From IMG/VR virus record IMGVR_UViG_3300046005_001560, positions 1 through 23,241 of that record: a stretch of 23,241 bases of DNA; one strand, given 5' to 3'. Source of the DNA: a virus. Below the pieces are notes generated by a model that was not told the origin of the DNA, did not search any database, and saw nothing but the letters and a program-made list of their open reading frames with translations. Positions 1 through 9,730 of the stretch are shown here, in pieces. Both the position numbers and the translations under genes were made by a program. How positions within the stretch are numbered: position 1 is the first letter of the stretch; each line of letters starts with the position of its first letter.

Positions 1-3000
1 CCATGTTCCGCAATGTAATTGGCTTTTTTAATTTCAGCATCAGTAGACTGATTTCTAAACGCGACATACTTAGGATCGTTCTCATTAAACGGCGTTCTCC
101 CATCAGTTCTAGTTAACTTAGACTGGCTTTCAGCTTGGCTTATATCCGCATCTTGCTTTGCTTGTTGCGCTTTAGCAATAGCTGCTGCCCTTGCCTTATG
201 TCCTACTTTGGTTTTTGGAAAATCCTGAGTGTTCTCTGCCCAATCAATAGCACCGTTTAAATCAACTAACTGTTTTTCATACAACTTTGCACTAAACTCA
301 GCTCTTGCTGCATCATTATCGTCATTCTTTTTATCATTCTTAAAATCAAGCTGCATCTGTGTCATTTCGAGTCTTCTTGCCTCGATTTCTACACTGTTAG
401 CTTCCGTGTACACCTGCTTTTTCCTAGCGTCTTCTGCTGCTTTAGTATTTTTAAGAATTGTAGACGAGTGGGCTACATTCGGGGATGCTTTTAAATCAAC
501 AGTCTTTTCGGCATCAGGTAAATCTAATTTTCCCTGAGTTTGATTTTGACGAATCAAATCAGCCTTCATCGCATTGTATTCTTTTAATGCAGAATTGAAC
601 GGCTCAGGTAATTTGTTGAAATCACCACCTGTAGTTTTTATCAACTCCCGAGCTAACGCTGGTCCTGCATGATACGCAAGCTGGCGCTGTTGTTCATCTT
701 TGAAGCCTTCTTTCTCAGTTAAGCCCTTGATGATTGAAGCACCACCGAAAATACTATCCCTAGCATTAAACGGATCCATACCAAAACCAAACTGCTTATC
801 ATATCCCCACTGTTTAACTTGTTCTCTTGAGATGTTTAGCTGCTGCATTACCCCCCGTGCAGACGAACCAGGTTCTGGGTTCTGGGCTTTTTCATTCCCA
901 TTACTTTCATGCTGTCCTCTCGCAGCAATCTCAAACGGATCAACACCCAAGGTACTTGCCGCTTCATTTACGATGTCTTGGTGTTTTTTCATCCCTCCAC
1001 TAAGACGTTTAACTTCCGTAAACATAACACCAGCTGCACGTTGTTGCTCAGGCTCCCTTTTCTCAATAGGGATTAAATCTAAATTGGAAATCTGATCAGT
1101 ATAAGCAACAATCAATGCTTCAGCTTTTTCTGAAACAGTTTTATTCAACTCTTGTAATACTGTTTCTATCTGATTATTCGCATCAAGAAGAAGCGCAGAT
1201 TCCACAGCAGGAGAAAATTTATAGTCCTTAACCTGATTTGTGATTTGAGTTTTTAAAACACCTGCAAATTCTTTTCCATTCGCTTCCAACGCAGAACGTA
1301 TGTTGTCATTCCGAGTAGCTGTGAACACATTCTTTTCATCAGGGTTTTCGCTGTTTCCAACTTCTAATGTTTGTTGCCCGATGTTTAGTGCAGCTTTAGT
1401 CTTTAAATCTTCTTGTGCTTGTCTCGCAACAGGCGCAACTTTCTCCTGTACCGCCTTAATAAATTCTTCAGCTTGAGCAGGGGTTAGTGCCTTGTTGTCA
1501 ACAATCGCCCCTTTAAAAACAGGATTTTTAATGAGTTCAGATATTGCTTCAAGCTCTAATTTTCCCGATTTAGAAAGCTCTTCTTCTGAAGTAACGAGAC
1601 TCATATAAAGGTCGCGTAAACCTTTAACTGTGCCTGTTAGTGGTTCTGTTATTTCTTTTGCACCCAGTACAAGTTTACTAAAACTCTCAGAAGAAACACT
1701 ATTTGTACCTCGGAATTGTGTCTTGATTTGTTCAATCAAATCACTGTTATCTTTCGATGGGTCTGCTTTCGATAACTGTTGTAATAACTGTTCACTTAGC
1801 TTCTGGCTATTATCACCTCCAACTGTATCAACGATTGTGGCGTTAAGTACGTCCTTTTTAGCCTGTGAATCCTTGAAGTATGTCAAAAGTGAATCAGGTG
1901 AATCAGTATAATTCTTTAGGGATTCCAACTCTTTAGTCGGTTTCTCCATACCTTTTGTTTGCTGTGCAAGCAAGTCCGCCATACCTGCACCAATCACTAC
2001 ACCTGTTTTTCTAAAATAATCTTCTTCTTTTGAATTCTTTACTCGCGCAGCATCTCTTGAGTGGTTGGGGTTATTTGCATCGCCTGGTAATTCCTTGAAA
2101 TTCCTAGCGTTACGCTTATCCTTAGAATTCTCAATGGTTAAATCAGACGCAGCATCACCTGCATATTCTTTCAGCTTGTTGATAACAGCTGTAAGCGGTT
2201 TTAAGAAAGGCTCACCAATAGCATCAGCAAGAACTTCAACTTGATCACCTAAGTTTTCAAATGCTTTTTTAGTAGTGTGTGACGCTGTTGCAGCACCAGC
2301 CGCAGCAGTTGCTCCTGCTCTCATCTGAGCTTCAAGCCCTGCAAGACTTTCTTTACTGTTCAAGAGCGGTTTAAACACATTTAATGCACGTGAATCTAAA
2401 GCCCTTTCCATCTCTGCAATAGACTTGTAGTCACCAACACCAATACGTTTTAACTCAGCAACAGCTTGAATAAGTGGGTTTTCTGAATTTCGGTAATCTG
2501 AGAATTTTTTAGATGCTTGTTCCGCAGTTACATCTTCACCTTTTTTCGCATACTGGCTCGATAAGAAGTCAGAAAATTTCTTATCAGGTGAGAACAACTC
2601 ACGATACATCTGTGTTGAACCAGTTGCAATTGTACTTGCTTTAACACCTGAGTTTCTTAACAAAGCATCAAGTGATAATGACTGTTCAAGTGATACATTT
2701 GCAGACTTTGCAGCAGCAGCATTCAAAGACAAGATGGTTTTCAAATCTTCAATCTGTAACTTGGATATGTTTACAGCCTGAGTAATCCTGTCACCAATCG
2801 TACTTACATCAATTCCATCCCAAACTTCTTTTACTGTGGTGATGATGTCAGCAGCCGTTTGTAACTGACTCCCAGTTGCAGTAGCTACATCTGCAATCGC
2901 TTGTACAGTTTTCGGAATGTCTTTCATCTCGACACCCGCTTGCGCTACTGTTTTCACCGCCCCAGCAATTTCTTTTATACTGAATGCTGTTGTTACAGCC

Positions 3001-5057
3001 GTGTCTTTTATTGACTGGTTAATCACAGCCATTTGTGTATCGGATGAAGAAGTAATCGCTTGGATATTCTTCATTTCATCTTCAAGCGCTATCACTGAAG
3101 ACACTACTTCTTTAATAGCATTTGCTACGTTGTATACAATAGCCCCAACTGCCCCGTAGCGCGTTAAAGTGTCAAAGGCATGTCCTACTTTACCTAAAAC
3201 CCCTCTGTACTCCTTAGCTGCGTGTGAAGCCTTATTCCAACCAGCTTCATGCTCTTTCATATTCCGTGACAACTCGGTATGCTTATCTGAGCCTGGTTGT
3301 TCCTGTGAAAGAGCTACAGATGTCTCATCCATCCGATTACGATAAGCAGCCTTGATAAAACGCATATCTTCTCTTGGACGAGAAGTAAATCTAGTCCCTT
3401 CAGCGATAAATTGTTCACCAAGTTTAACCTCAGCAGCTTTTACCTGCTCCCCACGCGATGCTGATCTTCCTTCCGTTGGTGATAAAAACTTTAATCTGTT
3501 TTGAGCCAACGTTTGAATAGATTTGAATTCACCTTGTAAATCAATTACTTTATCCGCTAAATGTCTATCATTCATGTCACCCAAATTGGCAGGTGATAAT
3601 TTGATTTTATGCTGAATCTCGTTATACCTCTTGCCGAGGTTTTTCAAATCCTCAAGTGGCATATCCGTGATTTCTTTTCTTAGACGCTTTAAGCTATCTG
3701 TTTCTTGCAGTATGCTCGTAGCACGTGACGTTAGCTTATCCTGCTTTACACTTTCCCGTAACTGGGCTGATTCGGATGTGCCGCGTAGATTCGATTCTAA
3801 GTTGCTTAAACTGTTTCGTTTTCTAGCCTCTTCAGATGCACGTTTATTCGCAAGTTTCTGCTGAACACCTTCTGTGATGCCAGCTGAATCCCGCATCTGC
3901 TTATCAAAATCTGTACCTATTTTACTCTCGTGTTTAACCTCATGTAGCCGATCTGTGTATGATGATATTAAACCTTCTTTTTTCGTCAGTTGATCTGCAA
4001 GCTTCGTCTTTTGGTCGTCCGTGACATTGGCATTAGTCATTAAGCGCGATATGCGACCATTTAACGCTTGTGCTTCTTTTATCCCAGATTCAAGGACTTT
4101 CGCATCTTGTGTTTTAGAATCATTCCGTAACGCTTGGGCATCCATCAACACTTTCGTGTAAGAGTCTTGAGCCTTGATTACACTTGCGGGTACTTGACTT
4201 CTAAAACTAGTTATTTCCGCCGCTGTTGTACGTTGTATCGCGTTAAGACGCTGTGTTGATAATACTGCATCAGAGTTCTTTAGTTTTAAATTTACTTGGT
4301 CAAGATCTTTTACTAATTGTCTGGCACTGGCTAATCTTTTTTGGGCTGCGGTAATCTCAGCCATATCAAGGTTAGGGTTATTTTTTGCTGCGTCAAACGC
4401 TTTGCCTGCGCTTGTTCTTTCACCTCGTGCATACACAAGGTTCTGCACGTTATTCTGTCTTGCTGCTAAATCGTGTAATGTTTTAGACGCAGTTACTGCC
4501 TGACGCTCAAGTTCGTTTAAATTTTCTTTGTATTTTTGGACTTGTAGCGCACCAACTTGTAACTCATGATTAAATTTCTTGTAGTCAGCACCGTTTGACA
4601 TTTCAGAGTGCGCTTGGAAAAACTCTGGTTTTAGTTTATCTGACTCTTTGCGTAAGTTGTGAATCTTCCCGTATGTAGACTCAAGGCTTTTGACCTCTGA
4701 CTCCATTTCCTTACTTGCAAGTTTAACCCCATCAATACCTAACGCTTTACGGATTGTCTTGACGGAGCCATCATGATTTACTGTTTTAAACTTTGGGGCT
4801 ACAGTTATAAGCGGTGAAAACGTTTGGGATTGAGGCACACCTCCAATAACTTCGTGCATGTTTACACGATTATGCTTATACGTGAACTTAGCCGCTACGG
4901 ATACAGGGACGTTCATTTGACCAGATACAGCTGCCTGTTTTAAGGACTGCTCAATGCCATTGTGCATCGTCTGAATCTTGCTCGTAATACCCGTGTAGTC
5001 AACTTTGCCAAGCCCTACTTCTACGTCAATTGTTTGTTTAACTTTCGCGTTAGCCAT
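1..5057 (-). CDS. Tail tape measure protein with lytic transglycosylase domain (partial, 3' end outside window)
   Basis: The frame is open from the ATG to the window edge, giving at least 1,685 codons. The start has a good ribosome binding site (AAGGATAAAA before ATG). The first ~600 residues are charged, helical and coiled-coil-like. Residues ~640-830 resemble the TP901-type tape measure core, with a hydrophobic stretch (YGAVGAIVYNVANAI) just before it. Residues ~1355-1470 form a soluble lytic transglycosylase domain: catalytic Glu1384 in QHESNGN, then ARGVMQQL and AYHAGP (Tyr1462). The codon phase of E1384 matches the start, so no frameshift separates the two ends. Tape measures set tail length and line the tail lumen; the transglycosylase domain would open peptidoglycan during DNA entry. 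It follows the chaperone-position gene, as is usual. The identification is secure; the C-terminus is not visible. Confidence 0.93.
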   Translation of the reverse strand, partial: MANAKVKQTIDVEVGLGKVDYTGITSKIQTMHNGIEQSLKQAAVSGQMNVPVSVAAKFTYKHNRVNMHEVIGGVPQSQTFSPLITVAPKFKTVNHDGSVKTIRKALGIDGVKLASKEMESEVKSLESTYGKIHNLRKESDKLKPEFFQAHSEMSNGADYKKFNHELQVGALQVQKYKENLNELERQAVTASKTLHDLAARQNNVQNLVYARGERTSAGKAFDAAKNNPNLDMAEITAAQKRLASARQLVKDLDQVNLKLKNSDAVLSTQRLNAIQRTTAAEITSFRSQVPASVIKAQDSYTKVLMDAQALRNDSKTQDAKVLESGIKEAQALNGRISRLMTNANVTDDQKTKLADQLTKKEGLISSYTDRLHEVKHESKIGTDFDKQMRDSAGITEGVQQKLANKRASEEARKRNSLSNLESNLRGTSESAQLRESVKQDKLTSRATSILQETDSLKRLRKEITDMPLEDLKNLGKRYNEIQHKIKLSPANLGDMNDRHLADKVIDLQGEFKSIQTLAQNRLKFLSPTEGRSASRGEQVKAAEVKLGEQFIAEGTRFTSRPREDMRFIKAAYRNRMDETSVALSQEQPGSDKHTELSRNMKEHEAGWNKASHAAKEYRGVLGKVGHAFDTLTRYGAVGAIVYNVANAIKEVVSSVIALEDEMKNIQAITSSSDTQMAVINQSIKDTAVTTAFSIKEIAGAVKTVAQAGVEMKDIPKTVQAIADVATATGSQLQTAADIITTVKEVWDGIDVSTIGDRITQAVNISKLQIEDLKTILSLNAAAAKSANVSLEQSLSLDALLRNSGVKASTIATGSTQMYRELFSPDKKFSDFLSSQYAKKGEDVTAEQASKKFSDYRNSENPLIQAVAELKRIGVGDYKSIAEMERALDSRALNVFKPLLNSKESLAGLEAQMRAGATAAAGAATASHTTKKAFENLGDQVEVLADAIGEPFLKPLTAVINKLKEYAGDAASDLTIENSKDKRNARNFKELPGDANNPNHSRDAARVKNSKEEDYFRKTGVVIGAGMADLLAQQTKGMEKPTKELESLKNYTDSPDSLLTYFKDSQAKKDVLNATIVDTVGGDNSQKLSEQLLQQLSKADPSKDNSDLIEQIKTQFRGTNSVSSESFSKLVLGAKEITEPLTGTVKGLRDLYMSLVTSEEELSKSGKLELEAISELIKNPVFKGAIVDNKALTPAQAEEFIKAVQEKVAPVARQAQEDLKTKAALNIGQQTLEVGNSENPDEKNVFTATRNDNIRSALEANGKEFAGVLKTQITNQVKDYKFSPAVESALLLDANNQIETVLQELNKTVSEKAEALIVAYTDQISNLDLIPIEKREPEQQRAAGVMFTEVKRLSGGMKKHQDIVNEAASTLGVDPFEIAARGQHESNGNEKAQNPEPGSSARGVMQQLNISREQVKQWGYDKQFGFGMDPFNARDSIFGGASIIKGLTEKEGFKDEQQRQLAYHAGPALARELIKTTGGDFNKLPEPFNSALKEYNAMKADLIRQNQTQGKLDLPDAEKTVDLKASPNVAHSSTILKNTKAAEDARKKQVYTEANSVEIEARRLEMTQMQLDFKNDKKNDDNDAARAEFSAKLYEKQLVDLNGAIDWAENTQDFPKTKVGHKARAAAIAKAQQAKQDADISQAESQSKLTRTDGRTPFNENDPKYVAFRNQSTDAEIKKANYIAEH

Positions 5058-5066
5058 TTTTATCCT

Positions 5067-5618
5067 TTAAAACCCAAATGCCTCAAGTGCTGCTTTAGCA
5101 CTTGGGTCTGATAAATCAATTATATTTTCACCCGCTTGGTCATCTGCATACTTCCCACCAAACCCGTACATACTTGCTTCTAATGCAATTAACGATAACT
5201 GGCTGTCACAAGCTGACTTTACTCGGATAGCCTCCTGTACAAGGAGAAAATCCTCTTTCCAGTAATAATTCAAAGCCTTCTCTATATCGTAATCAGCTAG
5301 ATAGAGGCAAGACTCTGTAGCAGATAAACCACTGAACCATGCAGAAAAACTCGAACCAAATGATTTACCTTGACGAGTGTGCAATGTTGGTTGGACTTCT
5401 GTTATTTGCAGCTCATTGATACGCTCTATCACCCTTTGTACTAAGCCATACGCCGTTGCTTTTATAACATCAATAGGGTAGACAAGCGCATAACTGTTTA
5501 GCACAATATTTTCAAACTGTTCGTGAGTTACTTCTTCTTTTAACTCATTGAGAATGGCTCTTTCAATACCAAACGATAGACATACACGGGGGGTATTACT
5601 TGGGTAGTCCTGAAACAT
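5067..5618 (-). CDS. Probable tail assembly chaperone (by position)
   Basis: A 183-residue protein with an excellent ribosome binding site (AGGAGG just before ATG). It lies between the tail tube gene and the tape measure gene, 9 bases before the latter, which is where siphophages encode the tail assembly chaperone that coats the tape measure before tube polymerisation. It is mostly helical with no motif I recognise. The usual gpG/gpGT programmed frameshift is not apparent: the GGGTTTT near the stop is in the wrong phase and no second frame follows. The role rests on position only; an unrelated minor tail protein is possible. Confidence 0.6.
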   Translation of the reverse strand: MFQDYPSNTPRVCLSFGIERAILNELKEEVTHEQFENIVLNSYALVYPIDVIKATAYGLVQRVIERINELQITEVQPTLHTRQGKSFGSSFSAWFSGLSATESCLYLADYDIEKALNYYWKEDFLLVQEAIRVKSACDSQLSLIALEASMYGFGGKYADDQAGENIIDLSDPSAKAALEAFGF

Positions 5619-5648
5619 TTTTCCTCCTAATTTTCAATGTATTATACA

Positions 5649-5687
5649 TGAAAAAGCCCACAAGTTTTTAACGACTTGCAGGCTTAG
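5649..5687 (-). terminator. Rho-independent terminator after tail tube gene
   Basis: On the minus strand a 12-bp stem (AAGCCTGCAAGT with ACTTGTGGGCTT, two G-T pairs) closes an 8-base loop and runs into five T. It lies just after the tail tube stop codon. It would limit transcription of the lower-expressed chaperone and tape measure genes relative to the abundant tube protein. Confidence 0.85.
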
Positions 5688-5702
5688 TTTAAAAGTTACA
5701 GC

Positions 5703-6893
5703 CTAGTTGCCTGAAAGGAAACGACCATATGGGTTTTTAGAATTGAAAGTTCCAGTATGCGCTAGTTTACCACTGGCTGCTACATCATCAGCAGTTGGTA
5801 ACATCGCTTTAAATGCCATACTCGTAGTACCCCAAGAATCGCCAGAGAACGAGAAATCCAAACCTGAAGTTACTGCAACTTTCCATAATTGGAAGCCAAC
5901 TGGTTTACCTGTAGACTGATCTTTTGAAATAATATCCATAGCGAAATAGTTGGTTGTAGTGTTACCACCAATACCAGCATTATCTGCTTTGTAAATTGTA
6001 TCACCCGCTGTCAACGCAAATAACAATGGTGTGTTTGCAAAATTCAATGTTTGACCTGAAGCATCAGCTGACAATACCAATACTGTCATTTGTTCTGGTT
6101 TGCCAGCAGGATAAGCGACTAACACGTCATCTTTTTTCAAACCAGCACCATTAACCTGCACATCTAAGGTCAATGCACCAGCAGCTGGAGAAGTTGCTGT
6201 TTTAACAACATCTGTCCATGCTTGGGCACCAACTGAACTCGCAACGTCAATGCCTGTAAGAGCAGTTACCAACGCTGTTGTGCCTAACGCAATTGACGAC
6301 ACACTACCTGCAGTGAATGTCAGAGCAATACTATTTAAAGTATAAGTTGTTGCTGAATCATTGTTTAATTTGAATGAACTGCCAACTTTCAACGTATGCA
6401 CAACTTGACCAGCTGTGTTCAACAATTTGTAACTAACACCAGCTGTTGAATCCGCCGCTACAGTTGCTGTTACATAAGTTGCAATACCAGCAGCTGTAAC
6501 TTTTTCAACTGAGTAAGTACCCGCTGGAATAGCTGTTGTAGGAAGTGAAGTCGCAGCTGCTGAAGCTGCAGCCATGTTTAATGAAAAACCAGCTGAAGTT
6601 ACATCAGTGAATGCCGATGCATCGTTCATCATGATTTTCATGTTTTTCAACGTGTACTCGTAAGCACTTGCTGAAACAGTCAAACCTGTCTTGGTAATAA
6701 CCGTTGCAATAGTCGCTTTAGGTAATCCACCTTCCAAATCTGTCGATTCTTGTGTGTAATTTACTGAAGCTGATTGCAATAAACCAATAGAATCATCTTG
6801 AGTCAAACGACCCGCACGCTCTAAAGGTCCAATTCGGATTTCTGATGCACCAATTTGAAATTTACTTGATTTTGCTGAACCTAATACTGCCAT
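5703..6893 (-). CDS. Major tail tube protein
   Basis: 396 residues with ribosome binding site CGGAG before ATG. The beta-rich, Ala/Thr/Ser-rich composition, the position directly upstream of the chaperone and tape measure genes, the private leader and the strong terminator downstream all fit a highly expressed tail tube subunit. Residues ~1-100 and ~310-396 look like the tube core (C-terminal part has FQLWKVAVTSGLDFSFSG). Residues ~100-250 are a low-complexity Ala/Thr/Val-rich stretch that could be an inserted surface-exposed Ig-like domain. The length exceeds that of simple tube proteins (about 150-250 residues), consistent with an insertion. No sheath gene is seen. The call is from composition and context rather than a diagnostic motif. 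Confidence 0.8.
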   Translation of the reverse strand: MAVLGSAKSSKFQIGASEIRIGPLERAGRLTQDDSIGLLQSASVNYTQESTDLEGGLPKATIATVITKTGLTVSASAYEYTLKNMKIMMNDASAFTDVTSAGFSLNMAAASAAATSLPTTAIPAGTYSVEKVTAAGIATYVTATVAADSTAGVSYKLLNTAGQVVHTLKVGSSFKLNNDSATTYTLNSIALTFTAGSVSSIALGTTALVTALTGIDVASSVGAQAWTDVVKTATSPAAGALTLDVQVNGAGLKKDDVLVAYPAGKPEQMTVLVLSADASGQTLNFANTPLLFALTAGDTIYKADNAGIGGNTTTNYFAMDIISKDQSTGKPVGFQLWKVAVTSGLDFSFSGDSWGTTSMAFKAMLPTADDVAASGKLAHTGTFNSKNPYGRFLSGN

Positions 6894-6919
6894 TTTAAAA
6901 CTCCGTTTATAGAAAAATT

Positions 6920-6992
6920 ATGTCATCACGACATGGTTGTTGCCTCTAGGGCTTGCGACATCATCTCGACGTGGCGTGTCGTCTCTCGACGA
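6920..6992 (-). repeat. Three related hairpins in the tail tube gene leader
   Basis: The 104-base gap before the tail tube gene holds three similar stem-loops at 6979-6992 (TCGTC-GAGA-GACGA), 6958-6972 (ACGTC-GAGAT-GATGT) and 6920-6934 (ATGTC-GTGAT-GACAT). All have 5-bp stems, GTC on the 5' side and a purine-rich loop. The last is followed by AATTTTT and may be a weak terminator. They could be mRNA 5' stabilisers, processing sites or a protein-binding array. Confidence 0.6.
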
Positions 6993-6997
6993 GGTTT

Positions 6998-8677
6998 TTA
7001 ATCCAGCAAGTCTCTGATGGATTTTCTTGCTTCATTCCCAGCTGCATGTGAAAGCTGCTGAATAAAAGGTCTGCGGAATTCAGGGTTTAGTAACCTCCGA
7101 ACTCCTACTTCTTTCCCACCCACATTGCGGATGTTATAGAAGGCACTGCGTAATTCTGCTGTTGTCAGTGGTGCGTTTTTAGCATCCATTTTTGCTTCAA
7201 TTTCTTTTTGTTCTTTGTACATCTTCTTGGCATATGCTTTAGCCTTTTCGGATTGACCGATGTAGCGATTATGCTCGGTTTGCCGAATGAATCTATTCTG
7301 TTCATTTCTCTGATACGGAGATGCTTGAACCTTAGCCATAAACTCTTCGTAATACTCTTTCTGTTTTTTTAACACTCGGAAATGTTTAGACACTTTTCCT
7401 GCGATACCACCTGAAGTATTGCGGTGTGAACCTGCATGATTATACGGATTGTTGTAAGGTCCTGTTATCAGGTCATCCATTAACGCGCCATTAGATGCTC
7501 TCCATTTAGGAATAGCCAAGTCAATAGAGAATGTTACAGGTGTGGTTCTTTCACCATACACCTTCTTTTCCGAAGCAAAAGTTACAGCATTAGATCTCCA
7601 TTCATTCATGTCTTTTACGAGCTTTTTCGCATCATAAAAATCAGTACGTTTAACTTTGCTTAAATGCTGGCGTAAATTATTCTGGTAAGCTTTACTCGTC
7701 TTATCTTGGTGCTGCCAAAAAGATGGTTTTGATTTTCCTGCTTTTACTTCATCTAATTTTCGTTTGCGTAAAGCATCCCATTGTACTGTGACATTCGGAG
7801 TGTACACCTGATGCCCAGAATCAACTCGTACAGAAATTTTTCTAGTAACCTGCTGACCTATTTCTTTTTCGCTGTTAACTTTTAAATTTGGGCTGTTTAA
7901 GAACCCACCAAGAGCCTTAACATAAGATGTATAAACCTTTTCTTGTGCGCTTATTAGCCTTTCAACACGACCAAAAATTGAGGACTTTCCAACGGGAGAC
8001 AACCCCTTTATATTCTCGTGCAATCCTTGCTTTTCCATTGTTCTAAAGAAATCAGTGGCAACAATTGCTTTTAAATTGAGTGATCTTGCAACCTTGTCTT
8101 TTAAATCTTGTGTAAGGTCATGGCGCGAGAAATTACCATTTGTCAATCTTGTGGAATGTGGAGCTTTTTTAATGTACGTATTTGCTCTAGCGTTACTAGT
8201 CTTATTCGTACCTACTTCACCGCCACTTTCAGTAGATAAACTTATTGACCCAACTTGGTTTTCTTTTCTGTTCTCAACACGCGACTTAATTTTACTTACA
8301 ATAACCGTTGGGTTATCCAACATAAACTTATTGTGTTTGTCTATCAGTTCCTGCTCTACCCGCGCACCACGTTCCTTCATGGTTTCGCCGTTGTTACTAT
8401 TCCTTTCTTGCTGCTCCTTCATGAGCTTAGTGCGATCAGCTATTAAGTCAGCGGCAGACTTAACCTTCGCCGCTTCAGCAGCTTCAATCTCTCTAGCCCA
8501 ATCAGCTGTTGATTTTTTATGCCCTTTAAACTTAGCATCCGCAGCATCTGCTTTTGAAGCACCATCATCAAGGTAGTGATCTTCAATGCCATGGAAATCA
8601 TCGTGACTATCTAATCTACTATTACTAGATTTAAACCCATCATCAGAACCATAATCGTAGTCCCAATCACCCGACAT
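6998..8677 (-). CDS. Virion protein of unknown function, neck/tail region
   Basis: 559 residues, highly hydrophilic. The first ~50 residues are rich in Asp, Ser, Gly and Tyr. Residues ~55-140 are a charged helix likely to form a coiled coil. The middle and C-terminal parts are Lys/Arg-rich, ending in NPEFRRPFIQQLSHAAGNEA. That ending recalls the C-terminal helices of gp10-like neck/tail-completion proteins, but the protein is several times longer than that family. It overlaps the upstream gene by 11 bases, with AAGG as ribosome binding site. It sits between the tail-terminator-like gene and the tail tube gene, so a neck or tail role is likely. I do not recognise the family. Confidence 0.6.
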   Translation of the reverse strand: MSGDWDYDYGSDDGFKSSNSRLDSHDDFHGIEDHYLDDGASKADAADAKFKGHKKSTADWAREIEAAEAAKVKSAADLIADRTKLMKEQQERNSNNGETMKERGARVEQELIDKHNKFMLDNPTVIVSKIKSRVENRKENQVGSISLSTESGGEVGTNKTSNARANTYIKKAPHSTRLTNGNFSRHDLTQDLKDKVARSLNLKAIVATDFFRTMEKQGLHENIKGLSPVGKSSIFGRVERLISAQEKVYTSYVKALGGFLNSPNLKVNSEKEIGQQVTRKISVRVDSGHQVYTPNVTVQWDALRKRKLDEVKAGKSKPSFWQHQDKTSKAYQNNLRQHLSKVKRTDFYDAKKLVKDMNEWRSNAVTFASEKKVYGERTTPVTFSIDLAIPKWRASNGALMDDLITGPYNNPYNHAGSHRNTSGGIAGKVSKHFRVLKKQKEYYEEFMAKVQASPYQRNEQNRFIRQTEHNRYIGQSEKAKAYAKKMYKEQKEIEAKMDAKNAPLTTAELRSAFYNIRNVGGKEVGVRRLLNPEFRRPFIQQLSHAAGNEARKSIRDLLD

Positions 8678-9122
8678 TTCTAAGCACCTTTATGACCACA
8701 GAAACACTGCGTACATTAGTAGATTGGTCTTGCTGAGATGGTGATAAACCACACGATACAATATGAAATCTTCCTTCAAAAACATTAGAGGCAACATCAC
8801 CACTGTAATCGTAAATATCGTGACTCGTGCCTACTCTGAATTTTTCGGATATAGCACCAATGATGTCTAAGGATATGTATTGGCTTGGGTCTAACATTGT
8901 CATGGCACCCACATCAAAACTCGCTGTGTAAAGCGGGTCAAATGGGGTTTCGTCTAAGCCTGTGAAATCCCAAAAGATTGCAGGCTTTTCAGGCGCAACT
9001 AACGTCATGTCAAATTCAGGTGAGGCGAAGTCAAAGAACGGTAACGATTTCCCATCCGCAACTTCTTTCGTTAAGAAATCTATCGTCGATTTTAATGCAA
9101 CAGAAAATGTAGCATAACTCAT
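8667..9122 (-). CDS. Probable tail terminator / tail completion protein
   Basis: 151 residues, start overlapping the previous stop (ATGA), so probably translationally coupled. It starts with a helix (ATFSVALKSTIDFLTKEV) followed by beta strands, and ends with strands running to SVSVVIKVLRNVG. This size, helix-then-sheet pattern and order (after adaptor and head-closure genes, before the tube gene) fit the tail terminator family, whose hexamer caps the tail tube for joining to the head. No diagnostic motif is visible, so the assignment is from order and fold impression. Confidence 0.5.
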   Translation of the reverse strand: MSYATFSVALKSTIDFLTKEVADGKSLPFFDFASPEFDMTLVAPEKPAIFWDFTGLDETPFDPLYTASFDVGAMTMLDPSQYISLDIIGAISEKFRVGTSHDIYDYSGDVASNVFEGRFHIVSCGLSPSQQDQSTNVRSVSVVIKVLRNVG

Positions 9123-9730
9123 ACCTGTTTCTTCCCTATGGCTCTACACACCTTAAACCCTGAACTGGCATACACATCCCGAACTTCGTAAAACATATCA
9201 CCTATTCTAATTTCATTAGACGTGTCAAAAACACTATCGGAAGGCATGAAAATTAGACTATCAGAATATTTACTTGTCTTGACCATTGATGACGTGGCAG
9301 ATGTGACGTGTTCAACATCACAGTAGTACAACCCCACACTTTGGCGTGTTGCACCGTTAACCACTCCAGAGGCAGCATACGTTTTTAATTGAGAGAGTAA
9401 TTCACCCTGAGAATCAGCACGGCGTAATAAGTAAAACTTACTGTACTGATCGCCATTTACGTCACTGGTCTTAAATCCTACAAGGAAAACTTGGTCAGTA
9501 ACATCAACTCGGACTATTGAATAATCGTCTAAAGCCGTTGAAGATACTTCAGTTAATGCGTATTGGCAGTTCGTATCGAACTCATGGAATGAAACAAATC
9601 GATCAGAGGGGAGTATTGCAATTGTGCCTACGTTTGGAACCCATGAGGTTCCGTTCCAGCCACTAATGGTTGTATTTGTAAAGTATGAGGCAGCTGTGGA
9701 TAAGTCCAAACTACCCGACCACTGAGTCAC
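9119..9730 (-). CDS. Probable head closure (stopper) protein
   Basis: 203 residues, predicted beta-rich. The C-terminal part (EIRIGDMFYEVRDVYASSGFKVCRAIGKK) resembles the beta-barrel end of head-closure proteins that plug the connector after packaging. The start is GTG: no ATG occurs in frame until late in the protein, and a weak GGA lies upstream. The gene overlaps the previous one by 20 bases and the next by 4, so this connector cluster is tightly coupled. Confidence 0.5.
   Translation of the reverse strand: MTQWSGSLDLSTAASYFTNTTISGWNGTSWVPNVGTIAILPSDRFVSFHEFDTNCQYALTEVSSTALDDYSIVRVDVTDQVFLVGFKTSDVNGDQYSKFYLLRRADSQGELLSQLKTYAASGVVNGATRQSVGLYYCDVEHVTSATSSMVKTSKYSDSLIFMPSDSVFDTSNEIRIGDMFYEVRDVYASSGFKVCRAIGKKQV

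Noticed and set aside
5069-5075. GGGTTTT slippery heptamer at the end of the chaperone-position gene
   Set aside because: The reading phase is GGG TTT T rather than G GGT TTT, and there is no second chaperone frame beyond it before the tape measure start.
8055-8576. 173-codon plus-strand frame opposite the 559-residue virion gene
   Set aside because: Antisense to a well-supported gene, Leu/Ser-rich composition typical of shadow frames, no ribosome binding site.
8640-8646. CTGATGA (minus strand) as a possible further hammerhead core
   Set aside because: It lies in the coding sequence of the 559-residue protein and has no stem II, GAAA or cleavage site around it.
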